From: Herpetosiphon gulosus
Lineage (GTDB): Bacteria; Chloroflexota; Chloroflexia; Chloroflexales; Herpetosiphonaceae
Direction: 5' to 3'
Length of the DNA stretch: 40,513 nt
Assembly (NCBI RefSeq): GCF_039545135.1
Contig: NZ_BAABRU010000033.1
Span: 1-40,513, forward strand
The position numbers and the translations under genes were made by a program. Each line of letters starts with the position of its first letter. The first letter of the stretch is position 1. This document shows, piece after piece, positions 15,968-24,257 of this stretch. Below the pieces are notes generated by a model. The model did no database searches, was not told the DNA's origin, and saw only the letters and a program-made list of their open reading frames with translations.

Positions 15968-18217
15968 TTACGAGGTGCGAATAATCTTTTCCTTGCGATA
16001 GAATTCCATGGTATCGCCAGTTTCGATGTCGTTGAAGCCATCGATCTGAATCCCACATTCATAGCCTGAAAGCACTTCGCGCACATCGTCTTTGAAACGG
16101 CGTAGCGAGCCAATCCGACCATCGTGCAACACGACCCCTGAGCGCAAGACCCGTACCAATGAGTTACGGGTAACTTTACCGTCGATCATCATCAAGCCAG
16201 CCACAACTTCGCGTGAGGGCAAGCGGAAGGTATTGCGCACTTCGGCAAAGCCATCGGTTACTTCCTTGATCTCAGGATCGAGCATCCCGATCATGGCCTT
16301 GTTGAGGTCTTCGATCAATTGGTAAATGATGTTGTAGAAGCGAATATCAATCCCGTTGGCTTCAGCGCTGCGGCGTGCAGCAGCATCGGGCCGTGCATTA
16401 AAGCCAATGATAATTGCATGCGAAGCCACCGCCAAGCTCACGTCTGATTCGCTGATTGTGCCCGTACCACGGTGCAAAATCTTGATTTGAATCTCGCTTT
16501 GTTTCTCGTTCAACTGCGCCAATGAGTGTTCAATTGCGCCAATTGAGCCTTGCACGTCGGCTTTGAGAATAATATTGAGATCTTTGATTTTGCCCGCTTG
16601 AATTTGTTTGTAAACTTCATCAAGCGTGGTAGCTTTGCCAAGCTGATTAGCCATATGCTCCATCTGGCGTTGGCGTTGGCGTACTGTCGCGACTTCACGG
16701 GCAATCCGTGGGTCATCAAGCACTTGCAAAATATCGCCAGCTTGTGGCACTTCCGAAAGCCCGATGATCGAGACTGGCGTGGCTGGCTCAGCGGTACGAA
16801 TCCGGCGGCCAATGTCGGTAAACATTGCGCGAATCTTGCCGTGAGTTGCGCCGACCACCACAATATCATCTTGGCGCAACGTGCCGTTTTGAATCAGCAC
16901 GGTTGCGACAGGACCACGACCCTTGTCAAGCTCAGCTTCAACGATTGTACCGATCGCTGGTTTATCGGGGTTGGCCTTCAATTCTTGCAAATCGGCCACC
17001 AACAACACCATATCCAGCAACCCATCGATATTTTTCTTGTGCTTGGCCGAAATTTCGACATCGGGCACATCGCCGCCCCACGATTCGGTAGTTACACCTT
17101 CGCCAGCAAGTTGTTGGCGCACGCGGTCGGGGTTGGCTCCAGGCACATCGATTTTGTTGATGGCGACGATCATTGGCACACCAGCCGCTTTGACGTGGGC
17201 AATCGCCTCAGCCGTTTGCGGCATCACACCGTCGTCGGCAGCTACCACCAAAATAACAATATCGGTAACCGTGGCTCCTCGCGCCCGCATTGCGGTAAAC
17301 GCTTCGTGACCAGGGGTATCCAAGAACGAAATTTTGCGGCCATGGATTTCAACCTGATAGGCACCGATGTGCTGGGTAATCCCGCCAGCTTCGCCTTCAG
17401 CCACGCGGGTTGAGCGCACAGCATCGAGCAATTTGGTCTTACCGTGGTCAACGTGACCCATGATCGTGACGACTGGTGGGCGGGTTTTGAGATTTTCGGC
17501 AGTTTCAGCTCGCAGCGCATCGCCAATATCATCAACCAAGCCAGCCATCCGTTCAGGCACATGCTCGCTGGTTTCGATATCAAACTCGGCGGCAATTACA
17601 GCGGCAGTTTCATAATCAAGCTGCTGATTAATATTCGCCAAAATGCCTTGCTTGAGCATTTCTTTAATAATGTCGGCTGCGCCAACGCTCAGTGCTTCGG
17701 ATAACTCACGCACCGTCATCACCGGCCCAAGCTCAACTGGGCCACGTGGGCGAGCAGGGGCAACTGGGCGAGCCATAATCGGCGTGCCCCGGCCACGACC
17801 GCCTTGCTGATTGTTGTTTTGGCCACGGCCACCGCTGCCACGCGGTGGAACACCACCGCTGCCACGCGGTGGAACGCCACCGCCACCACCGCCGCCACCA
17901 CGGTTACCACCTGGGCCACCGCCACCACGGCTTTGGTTATTATTGCGGTTGCCACCGCCACCACCACCACCACCGCCACCAGATCGGTTACGGTCGTCTT
18001 CGCCGCTACGGGCAGGGCGAGCACCACCAGGCGATTGCGGTCGATTGCGGTTACCACCGCCACCGCCACCACCGCCACGGTTGCCACCACCGCCACCGCC
18101 GCCGCCACGGTTACCACCGCTGCCGCCGCTACTAGCGGAGAAGCCTTCACGGCCAGATTTGCGATTGTTTGCGCGATCACTTACGCCATCGCGAGTATTT
18201 TTTTGAGAAACTGGCAT
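15968..18217 (-). CDS. infB: Translation initiation factor IF-2 with a Gly/Arg/Asn-rich N-terminus
   Basis: GTPase that brings fMet-tRNA to the 30S subunit. G-domain motifs: G1 GHVDHGKT (254-261), G2 around GGITQHIG, G3 DTPGHEAF and G4 NKID, followed by the usual domains to residue 749. An IF2-N-type domain ([20 protein letters not shown]) precedes the G domain. Residues of about 29-145 are a low-complexity tract of Gly runs broken by Asn-Arg pairs, plus two VPPRGSGG units, resembling RGG-rich disordered regions. AGGAGGA precedes the ATG. Oppositely oriented Pro- or Thr/Ala-rich reading frames across this tract are artefacts. Confidence 0.96.
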   Translation of the reverse strand: MPVSQKNTRDGVSDRANNRKSGREGFSASSGGSGGNRGGGGGGGGNRGGGGGGGGNRNRPQSPGGARPARSGEDDRNRSGGGGGGGGGGNRNNNQSRGGGGPGGNRGGGGGGGGVPPRGSGGVPPRGSGGRGQNNNQQGGRGRGTPIMARPVAPARPRGPVELGPVMTVRELSEALSVGAADIIKEMLKQGILANINQQLDYETAAVIAAEFDIETSEHVPERMAGLVDDIGDALRAETAENLKTRPPVVTIMGHVDHGKTKLLDAVRSTRVAEGEAGGITQHIGAYQVEIHGRKISFLDTPGHEAFTAMRARGATVTDIVILVVAADDGVMPQTAEAIAHVKAAGVPMIVAINKIDVPGANPDRVRQQLAGEGVTTESWGGDVPDVEISAKHKKNIDGLLDMVLLVADLQELKANPDKPAIGTIVEAELDKGRGPVATVLIQNGTLRQDDIVVVGATHGKIRAMFTDIGRRIRTAEPATPVSIIGLSEVPQAGDILQVLDDPRIAREVATVRQRQRQMEHMANQLGKATTLDEVYKQIQAGKIKDLNIILKADVQGSIGAIEHSLAQLNEKQSEIQIKILHRGTGTISESDVSLAVASHAIIIGFNARPDAAARRSAEANGIDIRFYNIIYQLIEDLNKAMIGMLDPEIKEVTDGFAEVRNTFRLPSREVVAGLMMIDGKVTRNSLVRVLRSGVVLHDGRIGSLRRFKDDVREVLSGYECGIQIDGFNDIETGDTMEFYRKEKIIRTS

Positions 18218-18236
18218 CTATGGTCCTCCTAATACC

Positions 18237-18255
18237 CAACACCAAGTGGGTGTTG
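18237..18255 (-). promoter_or_regulatory. Small hairpin ahead of the infB ribosome-binding site
   Basis: CAACACC (18237-18243) and GGTGTTG (18249-18255) form a 7-bp stem with a 5-base loop in the ylxR-infB spacer, ending about six bases before the infB ribosome-binding site. It could tune IF-2 translation. Weak evidence. Confidence 0.35.
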
Positions 18256-18298
18256 AGGTTTGGGAAGCCGAAGCCAGAGGCGAAGGCAGTGATGCGGC

Positions 18299-18622
18299 TT
18301 AGTTCATCGCAGCCTCCACCGCTGGTTCAGCATCGGGAAATTGATCAGCAATCGTTTGGAGTGCCTGCTGATCAATCGCGCTCAATTCAACGCGCAAGGC
18401 TCGTTCTAAAGCCCCGCGTTTCAGCGCATTCGTCCAACATGGGCGTTCAGCACAGAGATATGCACCACGGCCCGCTTGCTTGCCGCTTGGATCGACCACA
18501 ACACTTTGGTCGGCCAAGCGCACAAGACGTACCAACTGACGTTTACTCTCGGTACGCCGACAAGCAACACACATGCGCTGTGGCACATGGCGTGGGCGCG
18601 GCGACTGCTTTTGAGCAGCCAT
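18299..18622 (-). CDS. ylxR: YlxR/RnpM family RNA-binding protein
   Basis: A 107-aa YlxR (DUF448) protein, recently linked to RNase P regulation in Firmicutes (RnpM). The signature RMCVACRRTESKRQLVRLV (from residue 16) and GRGAYLCAERPCW are both present. It starts four bases after the nusA stop and precedes infB, the standard position. The C-terminal tail of about 25 residues is acidic and variable. Confidence 0.92.
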   Translation of the reverse strand: MAAQKQSPRPRHVPQRMCVACRRTESKRQLVRLVRLADQSVVVDPSGKQAGRGAYLCAERPCWTNALKRGALERALRVELSAIDQQALQTIADQFPDAEPAVEAAMN

Positions 18623-18625
18623 AGG

Positions 18626-19960
18626 CTATGCCTCGGTATCCGTCTCGTCGCTGTCACCAGCCTCATCATCGATGATATAGCTAGCAATCAGCTTGTCATT
18701 GAAATAAATATTGAGTTTTTGGGCGGCGGCTCGCAACGCGACTTCTTCGCCAATCAGTTCAACTGGCAAGGGGCCATATTGTCGGCCTTGATAGGTGACC
18801 AAGGAATCGACCCGCACCTTGCGCGTTTCGACTTTGGCAGTTGAAAGCGCTGCTTCTTGCAGCATTTGTTCCGACGCGGCAGCCTCACGCGCTTCAGCAG
18901 CAGCACGTTCTTCCTCTAAGAGTGAAGATGCGCTCTTGATGTCGATGCGCCAGCCAACCAGTTTGGCTGCCAAACGAACGTTTTGGCCCTCCTTGCCAAT
19001 TGCCAACGACAATTGTTTATCTGGCACGACCACCGTGGCCGTTTTTTCGCCTTCATCAAGATGAACTTCGACGACTTGGGCTGGGCTGAGAGCGTTGGCA
19101 ATAAATACCCGCATATCAGCGCCCCATTGCACCACGTCGATTTTCTCGCCGTTTAGTTCATTCACAATATTTTGAATCCGAATCCCGCGCATGCCCACGC
19201 ACGAGCCAACCGGATCGATGCCTTCTTGGCGGGCATGCACGGCGACTTTCGAGCGTAAACCTGGCTCACGGGCGATCGATTTAATTTCAACTGTGCCGTT
19301 GTAGATTTCGGGCACTTCCATTTCAAACAAGCGTTTGATCAAATCTTTGTGGGTGCGCGAAGCTACCAAGCGTGGGCCACGTGGATCATCACGGCGAGCT
19401 TCCATCAAATAGACTTTGAGGCGCTGACCATGGCGATAATTGTCGTGGCTAATTTGCTCTTTTTGGGGCAAAATCGCTTCAGCTCGCCCAACTTCTAAAA
19501 TCACGTTGCCTTTGGCGGTGCGCTGCACTGTGGCAGTCACGATTTCGCCTTCACGATCAAAGTATTCGCCATAGATATGGTCGCGTTCAACTTCTTTGAT
19601 CCGTTGCAACACTACCTGTTTGGCGGTTTGGGCGGCAATCCGTCCAAAATCGTCGGGAGTGCTTTCAACGTAAACCGTTTCGCCAATTTCAACATCGGCG
19701 CGAACGTTACGGGCATCTTCAATGTCGATTTCGAAGCGATCATCCATCACTTCATCGACGACTTGCTTTTCAGCGTAAACCCGAATCCGTCCAGTATTTG
19801 GCTCTAATTCAATCTTAACGTCAACTGGTGGTGGATTACTGCCCAAATAACGCCGATAGGCAGAAATTAAGGCTTGTTCGACAACATCCTGCACCGACTC
19901 GCGGGGAATGCCACGTTCAGCGGCAATCTGTGAAATAGCTGCGTAAAAATCACTTTTCAT
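18626..19960 (-). CDS. nusA: Transcription termination/antitermination factor NusA
   Basis: NusA binds RNA polymerase and nascent RNA to control pausing, termination and antitermination. The N-terminal domain ([18 protein letters not shown]), an S1 domain ([19 protein letters not shown]), and two KH domains (the first with [20 protein letters not shown], the second with [19 protein letters not shown]) are in order. The C-terminus is acidic and lacks the repeats of E. coli NusA. It is the first gene of the operon visible here. rimP, which usually precedes nusA, is not at this place. Confidence 0.95.
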   Translation of the reverse strand: MKSDFYAAISQIAAERGIPRESVQDVVEQALISAYRRYLGSNPPPVDVKIELEPNTGRIRVYAEKQVVDEVMDDRFEIDIEDARNVRADVEIGETVYVESTPDDFGRIAAQTAKQVVLQRIKEVERDHIYGEYFDREGEIVTATVQRTAKGNVILEVGRAEAILPQKEQISHDNYRHGQRLKVYLMEARRDDPRGPRLVASRTHKDLIKRLFEMEVPEIYNGTVEIKSIAREPGLRSKVAVHARQEGIDPVGSCVGMRGIRIQNIVNELNGEKIDVVQWGADMRVFIANALSPAQVVEVHLDEGEKTATVVVPDKQLSLAIGKEGQNVRLAAKLVGWRIDIKSASSLLEEERAAAEAREAAASEQMLQEAALSTAKVETRKVRVDSLVTYQGRQYGPLPVELIGEEVALRAAAQKLNIYFNDKLIASYIIDDEAGDSDETDTEA

Positions 19961-20056
19961 ATCTAGCCTCGCTTAGGGGGTGCAGTGGGTCAGGCATCAG
20001 CATAATACCTGCTTTGATCGAGCCACCCTGCGTTGGTTAACATTGCTGACAAGAAG

Positions 20057-20079
20057 AAACGTGGGGGACACCCACGTTT
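20057..20079 (-). terminator. Hairpin between the small lipoprotein gene and nusA
   Basis: AAACGTGGG (20057-20065) and CCCACGTTT (20071-20079) form a perfect 9-bp stem with a 5-base loop. On the minus strand TTTCTTCTT follows. It probably ends the lipoprotein transcript before nusA. Confidence 0.6.
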
Positions 20080-20135
20080 CGGTCTGTGTACTTCATTCTG
20101 GTTACAGTATATCACTACCACCAAGCCCGTGCAAC

Positions 20136-20366
20136 CTAGGGAGTTGGAGCCGGATAGGCTTGTGGCGCTGGGTACTGGGCTGGCTCCAAGGTCGGTTCGC
20201 CGACCACATTACCCTCGACTGGGGTTGGGTAGGCCGCAGGAGTTGCCGCCGGAGCGGCGCTGGTTGGTTGGCTGACCACTGGCGCGGTGGTCGGGGCCGA
20301 ACCCGTAGTTGAACAACCAGCTAAGATTGCCAAAACTAAGAGACTAGCCAAAATTTGTTTGCGCAT
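20136..20366 (-). CDS. Small Pro/Ala/Thr-rich lipoprotein
   Basis: 76-residue protein with a short basic N-terminus, a hydrophobic segment and a lipobox LAGC, with Cys18 as the expected lipidation site. The remaining ~58 residues are low-complexity Pro/Ala/Thr (TTAPVVSQPTSAAPAATPAA, then several YPAP units) with no recognisable domain. GAGG lies ahead of the ATG. It is probably a surface-exposed, unstructured lipoprotein. Function unknown. Confidence 0.65.
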   Translation of the reverse strand: MRKQILASLLVLAILAGCSTTGSAPTTAPVVSQPTSAAPAATPAAYPTPVEGNVVGEPTLEPAQYPAPQAYPAPTP

Positions 20367-20448
20367 CTGTAAGAACCTCCATGGGTTTCAATCGCAGGTT
20401 ATGCTACCGTAGCGGAGATAAAAAGTCAAAGCTTTGGTTTAACTACGC

Positions 20449-21039
20449 TTAATCTTTCACACCATGCTGTAAGTGCCAATCAGCCCCCAACAAACCAAAC
20501 ACAGCTGTATCGGTAAAACGTTGCTCAACCAGATCAAAATAGTTTTCGCGTAGCAGCCCTTCTTGGTGAAAGCCAAGTTTTTCGAGCACCCGCCGCGAAC
20601 CATGATTAAGTGGATGAATCTGAGCTTCAATGCTATGCAATTTGAGCGTTTCAAAGCCGAATTGAAGCATAACTTGCAACGCCTCGACCATAATGCCTTT
20701 GCCCCACCAAGCGGCGGCCAATTCGTAGCCAATTTCGGCCCGGGCATGCTCGCTCATAAAACGCCAAAAACCAGCTGAGCCAAGCCATTCGCCAGTTTCA
20801 CGCAAGGTTATCGCCCAACGGACACCAATTTTTTGTTCAAATGATTGGCTCATGTTGCGCAAACGGCGTTCGGCTTGCTCCGGCGCTTCCATTGGCAATT
20901 GGCCAAAATAGCGCAGCACCTGCGGATCTGCCATAATCGCAAAAACTGCATCACGATCGGTTAGTACGGGCTGGCGTAACACCAAACGCTCAGTTTCCAA
21001 CAACGGGAATTGGGCTAAAGCACGCGCTAAATCAAGCAT
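20449..21039 (-). CDS. GNAT acetyltransferase of the RimJ/RimL type
   Basis: A 196-aa N-acetyltransferase. The RimJ/RimL-like opening LLETERLVLRQPVLTDRDAV, the acetyl-CoA-binding segment around ELAAAWWGKGIMVEAL and the C-terminal HPLNHGSRRVLEKLGFHQEG are all typical. Substrates of this group range from ribosomal proteins to antibiotics and small amines, so none is assigned. It is on the minus strand downstream of the CorC-like gene, separated from it by a hairpin. Confidence 0.85.
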   Translation of the reverse strand: MLDLARALAQFPLLETERLVLRQPVLTDRDAVFAIMADPQVLRYFGQLPMEAPEQAERRLRNMSQSFEQKIGVRWAITLRETGEWLGSAGFWRFMSEHARAEIGYELAAAWWGKGIMVEALQVMLQFGFETLKLHSIEAQIHPLNHGSRRVLEKLGFHQEGLLRENYFDLVEQRFTDTAVFGLLGADWHLQHGVKD

Positions 21040-21067
21040 AGCACCTCAAATCTAGGCCGATTAACAA

Positions 21068-21099
21068 CAATGACGAAACTCCAAGGAGCTTCGTCATTG
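21068..21099 (-). terminator. Hairpin after the CorC-like gene
   Basis: CAATGACGAAACTCC (21068-21082) pairs with GGAGCTTCGTCATTG (21085-21099) with one mismatch. It lies about 20 bases after the stop of the CorC-like gene. The T-run is weak, so efficiency is uncertain. Confidence 0.65.
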
Positions 21100-21120
21100 C
21101 TCGATTGTCGATTTAGCAGT

Positions 21121-22419
21121 TTAGGCGCGTTTTTTGATCAACACTTTATCAATGCGCCGACCATCCATATCGATCACTTCAACATCGTATTCATCCCAAG
21201 TTACATGATCGCCAACGTTGGGCAAACGATGTAGCTCGTTCAACACATAGCCAGCAATCGTCACAAAGTCATTCGCGTCGTTAATTGGAATATTCAAGCG
21301 GGTTGCAATCACTTCGTATGATTCCGAGCCGTCGATTAGCCATGAGCCATCATCACGTTTGACCATGGTTTGTTCTTCGTTGGAATCATATTCATCGCGA
21401 ATATCGCCAACCAATTCTTCGAGCACATCTTCGAGGGTCAAAATCCCCGAAATTTGGCCATATTCATCAACAACCAAAGCCATATGCGAGCCAGTTCGCC
21501 GAAACAGGGTCAACATCTTGGAAACTGGTTCGTGCTCCAGCACATAGGTTGGCGGGCGCACTAGTTCGCGCAATTGACGTTGATCGTTGCCGAGCATTGA
21601 AGGCAACACATCCTTAATATAGATCGTCCCAATCGCTCGATCAAGCGAATCGCCCTCATAAACTGGCATGCGCGAATAGCCATGTTCAACCGCAATCCGC
21701 GTAATTTCGGCCAAAGGCGTGTTGGCGCTCACCGCCACTACATCGGGCCGTGGAGTCATCAACATGCGTGCTGTACGATCCGAAAAATCAAACACGCGCG
21801 AGATCAAGGCCTCTTCGTGTAGGGCGACTGTGCCGCCAGCCCGACCTTCGCGGGTCATATACAAAATATCATCTTCAGTCACACTGGAATCTGGTTTTTT
21901 GTTCTGGCCAATGATCGTCAGAATCACGGTTGATGAAGTGGTCAGCACCCAGACAATTGGGCGGGTTAACCACGAAAGCCAAGCCAGCAGCGGTGCTAAA
22001 TTACGGGCAATCGCATCGGCATGGAGCAATGCTAAGCGTTTGGGCACAAGCTCACCAATAATCAACGAAAGATAGGTGATGAGCAGCACAACCACCGTAA
22101 ATGCAATTGAATCGGCATAGGGAGCGAGCGCAGGAACCGTTTTAAGGTATTCGGCAAAGGGCTTGCTAATGTTAGCGCCCCCAAAAGCTGCTGCAAACGT
22201 ACCAATTAATGTGATGCCAACTTGAACCGTGGCTAATAAACGATCAGGTTGGTCGGCGAGTTGCAGGGCTTTCTTTGCCCGAAGATCGCCATCGGCGGCT
22301 TGTTGTTCTAAGCGAGAACGCCGCGCCGAAACCATGGCTAGCTCCGATGCAGCAAAAACCCCGTTGGCAACCAGCAATACCAAGACAATTCCTAGCTCGC
22401 TGGCTATGTCACTTAGCAT
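21121..22419 (-). CDS. HlyC/CorC (CNNM) family membrane protein with CBS domains
   Basis: Four-segment CNNM/DUF21 membrane domain (residues about 1-190; it starts LGIVLVLLVANGVFAASELA), then a CBS pair (about 205-335; it includes MLMTPRPDVVAVSANTPLAE and SHMALVVDEYGQISGILTLE), and a C-terminal CorC_HlyC domain (about 345-425). Members are implicated in magnesium, cobalt or other ion efflux and homeostasis. The 432-aa length is standard. AAAGGAA precedes the ATG. No neighbour suggests a specific ion. Confidence 0.9.
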   Translation of the reverse strand: MLSDIASELGIVLVLLVANGVFAASELAMVSARRSRLEQQAADGDLRAKKALQLADQPDRLLATVQVGITLIGTFAAAFGGANISKPFAEYLKTVPALAPYADSIAFTVVVLLITYLSLIIGELVPKRLALLHADAIARNLAPLLAWLSWLTRPIVWVLTTSSTVILTIIGQNKKPDSSVTEDDILYMTREGRAGGTVALHEEALISRVFDFSDRTARMLMTPRPDVVAVSANTPLAEITRIAVEHGYSRMPVYEGDSLDRAIGTIYIKDVLPSMLGNDQRQLRELVRPPTYVLEHEPVSKMLTLFRRTGSHMALVVDEYGQISGILTLEDVLEELVGDIRDEYDSNEEQTMVKRDDGSWLIDGSESYEVIATRLNIPINDANDFVTIAGYVLNELHRLPNVGDHVTWDEYDVEVIDMDGRRIDKVLIKKRA

Positions 22420-22540
22420 TCAATTGTTCCTTTCTCATAAAATAAAATAGTTACAGCGTTTGGGTAATAGTTGATTAAGTTAGCAATGCAGTGGGTTGTC
22501 TCATCCTTAATCAAGGATAGCTTGTTAATACTACCTTGGT

Positions 22541-22611
22541 TGATCACCACCCTTCCGTCCCGCCTCAAGGCGGGAGACGCAGGGGGATTAAAGCCCCCTG
22601 CACCCCCTTAA
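22541..22611 (+). repeat. Dispersed palindromic repeat, copy 1
   Basis: A ~70-bp unit made of two hairpins (CCCGCCTCAAGGCGGG, and CAGGGGG...CCCCCTG). It matches the reverse complement of 32925-32992 at nearly all positions. The six-base loop of the second hairpin is flipped between the two copies. Non-coding. Confidence 0.8.
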
Positions 22612-22631
22612 GCACAATTAGGGGCCGAACC

Positions 22632-22680
22632 ACATTTATCAAATGTATGGTTCTCCCTCGCTTGGTCGGCGGGCGAGGGG
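22632..22680. repeat. Two further hairpins in the 22420-22895 spacer
   Basis: ACATTT/AAATGT (22632-22637/22641-22646) and CCCTCGC/GCGAGGG (22655-22661/22673-22679). The second belongs to the same CCCTCGC-type palindromic family found at 26612 and 30336. With copy 1 at 22541 they fill much of this otherwise gene-free 476-bp region. Confidence 0.55.
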
Positions 22681-22795
22681 TGAAGGCATCTATGACACAT
22701 ACATCCTATTTTCAACAGCGCTGTATTATCACAAATTGTACCATTGTCTGGCCTTCACCTTAACACATGTTTCCCCTCGTTTAACTAGCTAAATC

Positions 22796-22840
22796 TAAGA
22801 ATCATTCTCGTTTGACAGATACATTAGCGCGACGTATACT
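22796..22840 (+). promoter_or_regulatory. Promoter with Fur-like box for the iron-uptake locus
   Basis: -35 TTGACA (22812-22817) and -10 TATACT (22835-22840) have an ideal 17-bp spacer. Abutting the -35 is TAAGAATCATTCTCG (22796-22810), which matches 10 of 14 arm positions of the 7-1-7 Fur dyad (TGATAATnATTATCA). Iron-dependent repression of the downstream lipoprotein and FTR1 genes is inferred. Confidence 0.6.
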
Positions 22841-22919
22841 CTGCCAATCACAATAAAAACTGTTTTTTCAGTATTAACCGATTTAATTACATGCTTTGGC
22901 ATTTGGAGGTTTCTGGCTC

Positions 22920-23996
22920 ATGTATCGTTGGCTTTGTGCATTAACCCTTGTGGCAGTTCTCGCTGGCTGTGGCGCTGAAACTGCTCCTACCACTCAACCA
23001 ACCCAAGCACCTGCTGCTGGCGACCTTGGGGCAATCAAGACCTATCTCTTGGGCAAAACTGGCGATTTGATCACCAGCACCACCGCTTTGGAAACCGCTA
23101 GTCAGCGCTATTATGATTTGGCCAAAGCTGCCAATTTTGATTATGCAACCCTCTGGAGTGGCAAACAAGCTGAAGTTGGCACTGCATTAAACGATGCCAA
23201 AGCCGCTTGGTTGAAATCCAGCCCTACCTACGAACAAATGGAAGGGATCGTTGCAGGCGTCAGCAATTTGGCCGATTTTGATGTGACGCTTGACGCTGGT
23301 GCTTCAGCACAAGAAGGCGGCGATAGCGTGGTTAATTATGATTTGACGTTGGCTGATGGCCGCACAATTGCCAAGCCTGGTAATTTGTTTGGCGTAACCG
23401 AAAGCACGCTCTGGGGCACTTACGATGCCTTCCGCGTTACCGATGTTGAAGCTGATATCAATGGCAATGGCACGCTAGAATTTGGCGAAGCCTTGCCCGA
23501 AGCCAATGTGCTGTTGGCCGCCGCCCAAAAGCTCAAAACCACCGCAACCGAGCTTGATACTGCTGCCAAGGCCTGGGAACCAACCGACACCGATGCATTT
23601 AGCGCTTTGGTGGTGATGGTGCCAACCATGAACGAATATTTCGATTCGTGGAAGAACTCGCGCTTTGTTGCTGGCGATAGCAGCACCCAACGCGATTTTG
23701 TGGCAATCTCACGCTTGGCCGATATTGGCGATATTTTGGGCAGTTTGCAAGTGGTGTATGATAGCCTTAGCCCCAAAGTTGCCGCCCTCGATGCCGACCA
23801 AGATCGCCAAATCAAAACTAATTTGCAAGCGTTGCGTGATTTTGTGGCCGATGTCTATAAAAAAGAGCAAAATGGTCAACGCTTTACAGGCGAGGAAGCC
23901 GATTTGCTTGGTGCTGAAGCTCAAAACCGTGCTGATGCAATTACGGGTCAAGTTAGCCAAATTGCTGCTCGCTTGAATGTTAAAATCAGCGAATAA
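22920..23996 (+). CDS. Lipoprotein partner of the FTR1 permease, with an EF-hand-like loop
   Basis: 359-aa exported lipoprotein. Lipobox LAGC with Cys17, then a Thr/Pro/Gln linker and a helical domain. It is placed where EfeO/imelysin-like proteins accompany FTR1 permeases, but I do not see the GxHxxE motif of that family, so I do not name it EfeO. DINGNGTLEFGE at residues 179-190 fits a 12-residue EF-hand calcium loop, and DADQDR further on resembles a partial one. The ATG at 22920 has GGAGG ten bases before; an in-frame start at 22896 would lie upstream of the signal peptide. Probably iron-regulated through the promoter box. Confidence 0.72.
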   Translation: MYRWLCALTLVAVLAGCGAETAPTTQPTQAPAAGDLGAIKTYLLGKTGDLITSTTALETASQRYYDLAKAANFDYATLWSGKQAEVGTALNDAKAAWLKSSPTYEQMEGIVAGVSNLADFDVTLDAGASAQEGGDSVVNYDLTLADGRTIAKPGNLFGVTESTLWGTYDAFRVTDVEADINGNGTLEFGEALPEANVLLAAAQKLKTTATELDTAAKAWEPTDTDAFSALVVMVPTMNEYFDSWKNSRFVAGDSSTQRDFVAISRLADIGDILGSLQVVYDSLSPKVAALDADQDRQIKTNLQALRDFVADVYKKEQNGQRFTGEEADLLGAEAQNRADAITGQVSQIAARLNVKISE

Positions 23997-24034
23997 TCTG
24001 ATTATTCTAAACATGAAATAGGTTCGCGAACGGA

Positions 24035-24063
24035 TTAACAAATCCTCGTAAAATAGATATGCT
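24035..24063 (+). promoter_or_regulatory. Possible second promoter ahead of the FTR1 gene
   Basis: TTAACA (24035-24040) and TATGCT (24058-24063) with a 17-bp spacer. If used, the mRNA would carry a leader of about 185 bases that contains the hairpins at 24124-24235. Confidence 0.4.
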
Positions 24064-24123
24064 GGCTACACCACAGTTATATCTAGGCTAGCAATGAGCA
24101 AGAAGTTGCAACGGAGTAAGGTT

Positions 24124-24235
24124 GATGGAGCTGGGTGTGCGTCCCTCCATTAAGCAGCAAAGGGCGTGAACTGTTGGCATACAGGTCACGTCCTTTGTCG
24201 GTTTACTGTGCTGTTGCCCGACGTGAGCAGCAGCA
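24124..24235 (+). ncRNA. Structured leader of the FTR1 gene, candidate cis-regulatory RNA
   Basis: Three successive hairpins. First, GATGGAG/CTCCATT (24124-24130/24145-24151, one G-U). Second, a long one with 11 bp at 24159-24169/24186-24196 plus 4 bp inside (CTGT/ACAG). Third, GCTGTTGC/GCAGCAGC (24210-24217/24227-24234, one G-U). TCACGTC (24186-24192), the 3' arm of the second hairpin, is also perfectly complementary to GACGTGA (24220-24226) in the loop of the third, so two folds exclude each other or form a pseudoknot. I do not recognise a known riboswitch class. Confidence 0.5.
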
Positions 24236-24257
24236 AATCACATTTTTAGGAGCTTGT

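Noticed and set aside
17804-18232. Pro-, His- and Thr/Ala-rich reading frames opposite infB
   Set aside because: They are complements of the Gly-rich IF-2 codons, lack ribosome-binding sites, and their composition is explained by the repeat tract.
18626-20056. rimP upstream of nusA
   Set aside because: No RimP-like frame is present between the small lipoprotein gene and nusA; the gene must be elsewhere or lost, which cannot be judged here.
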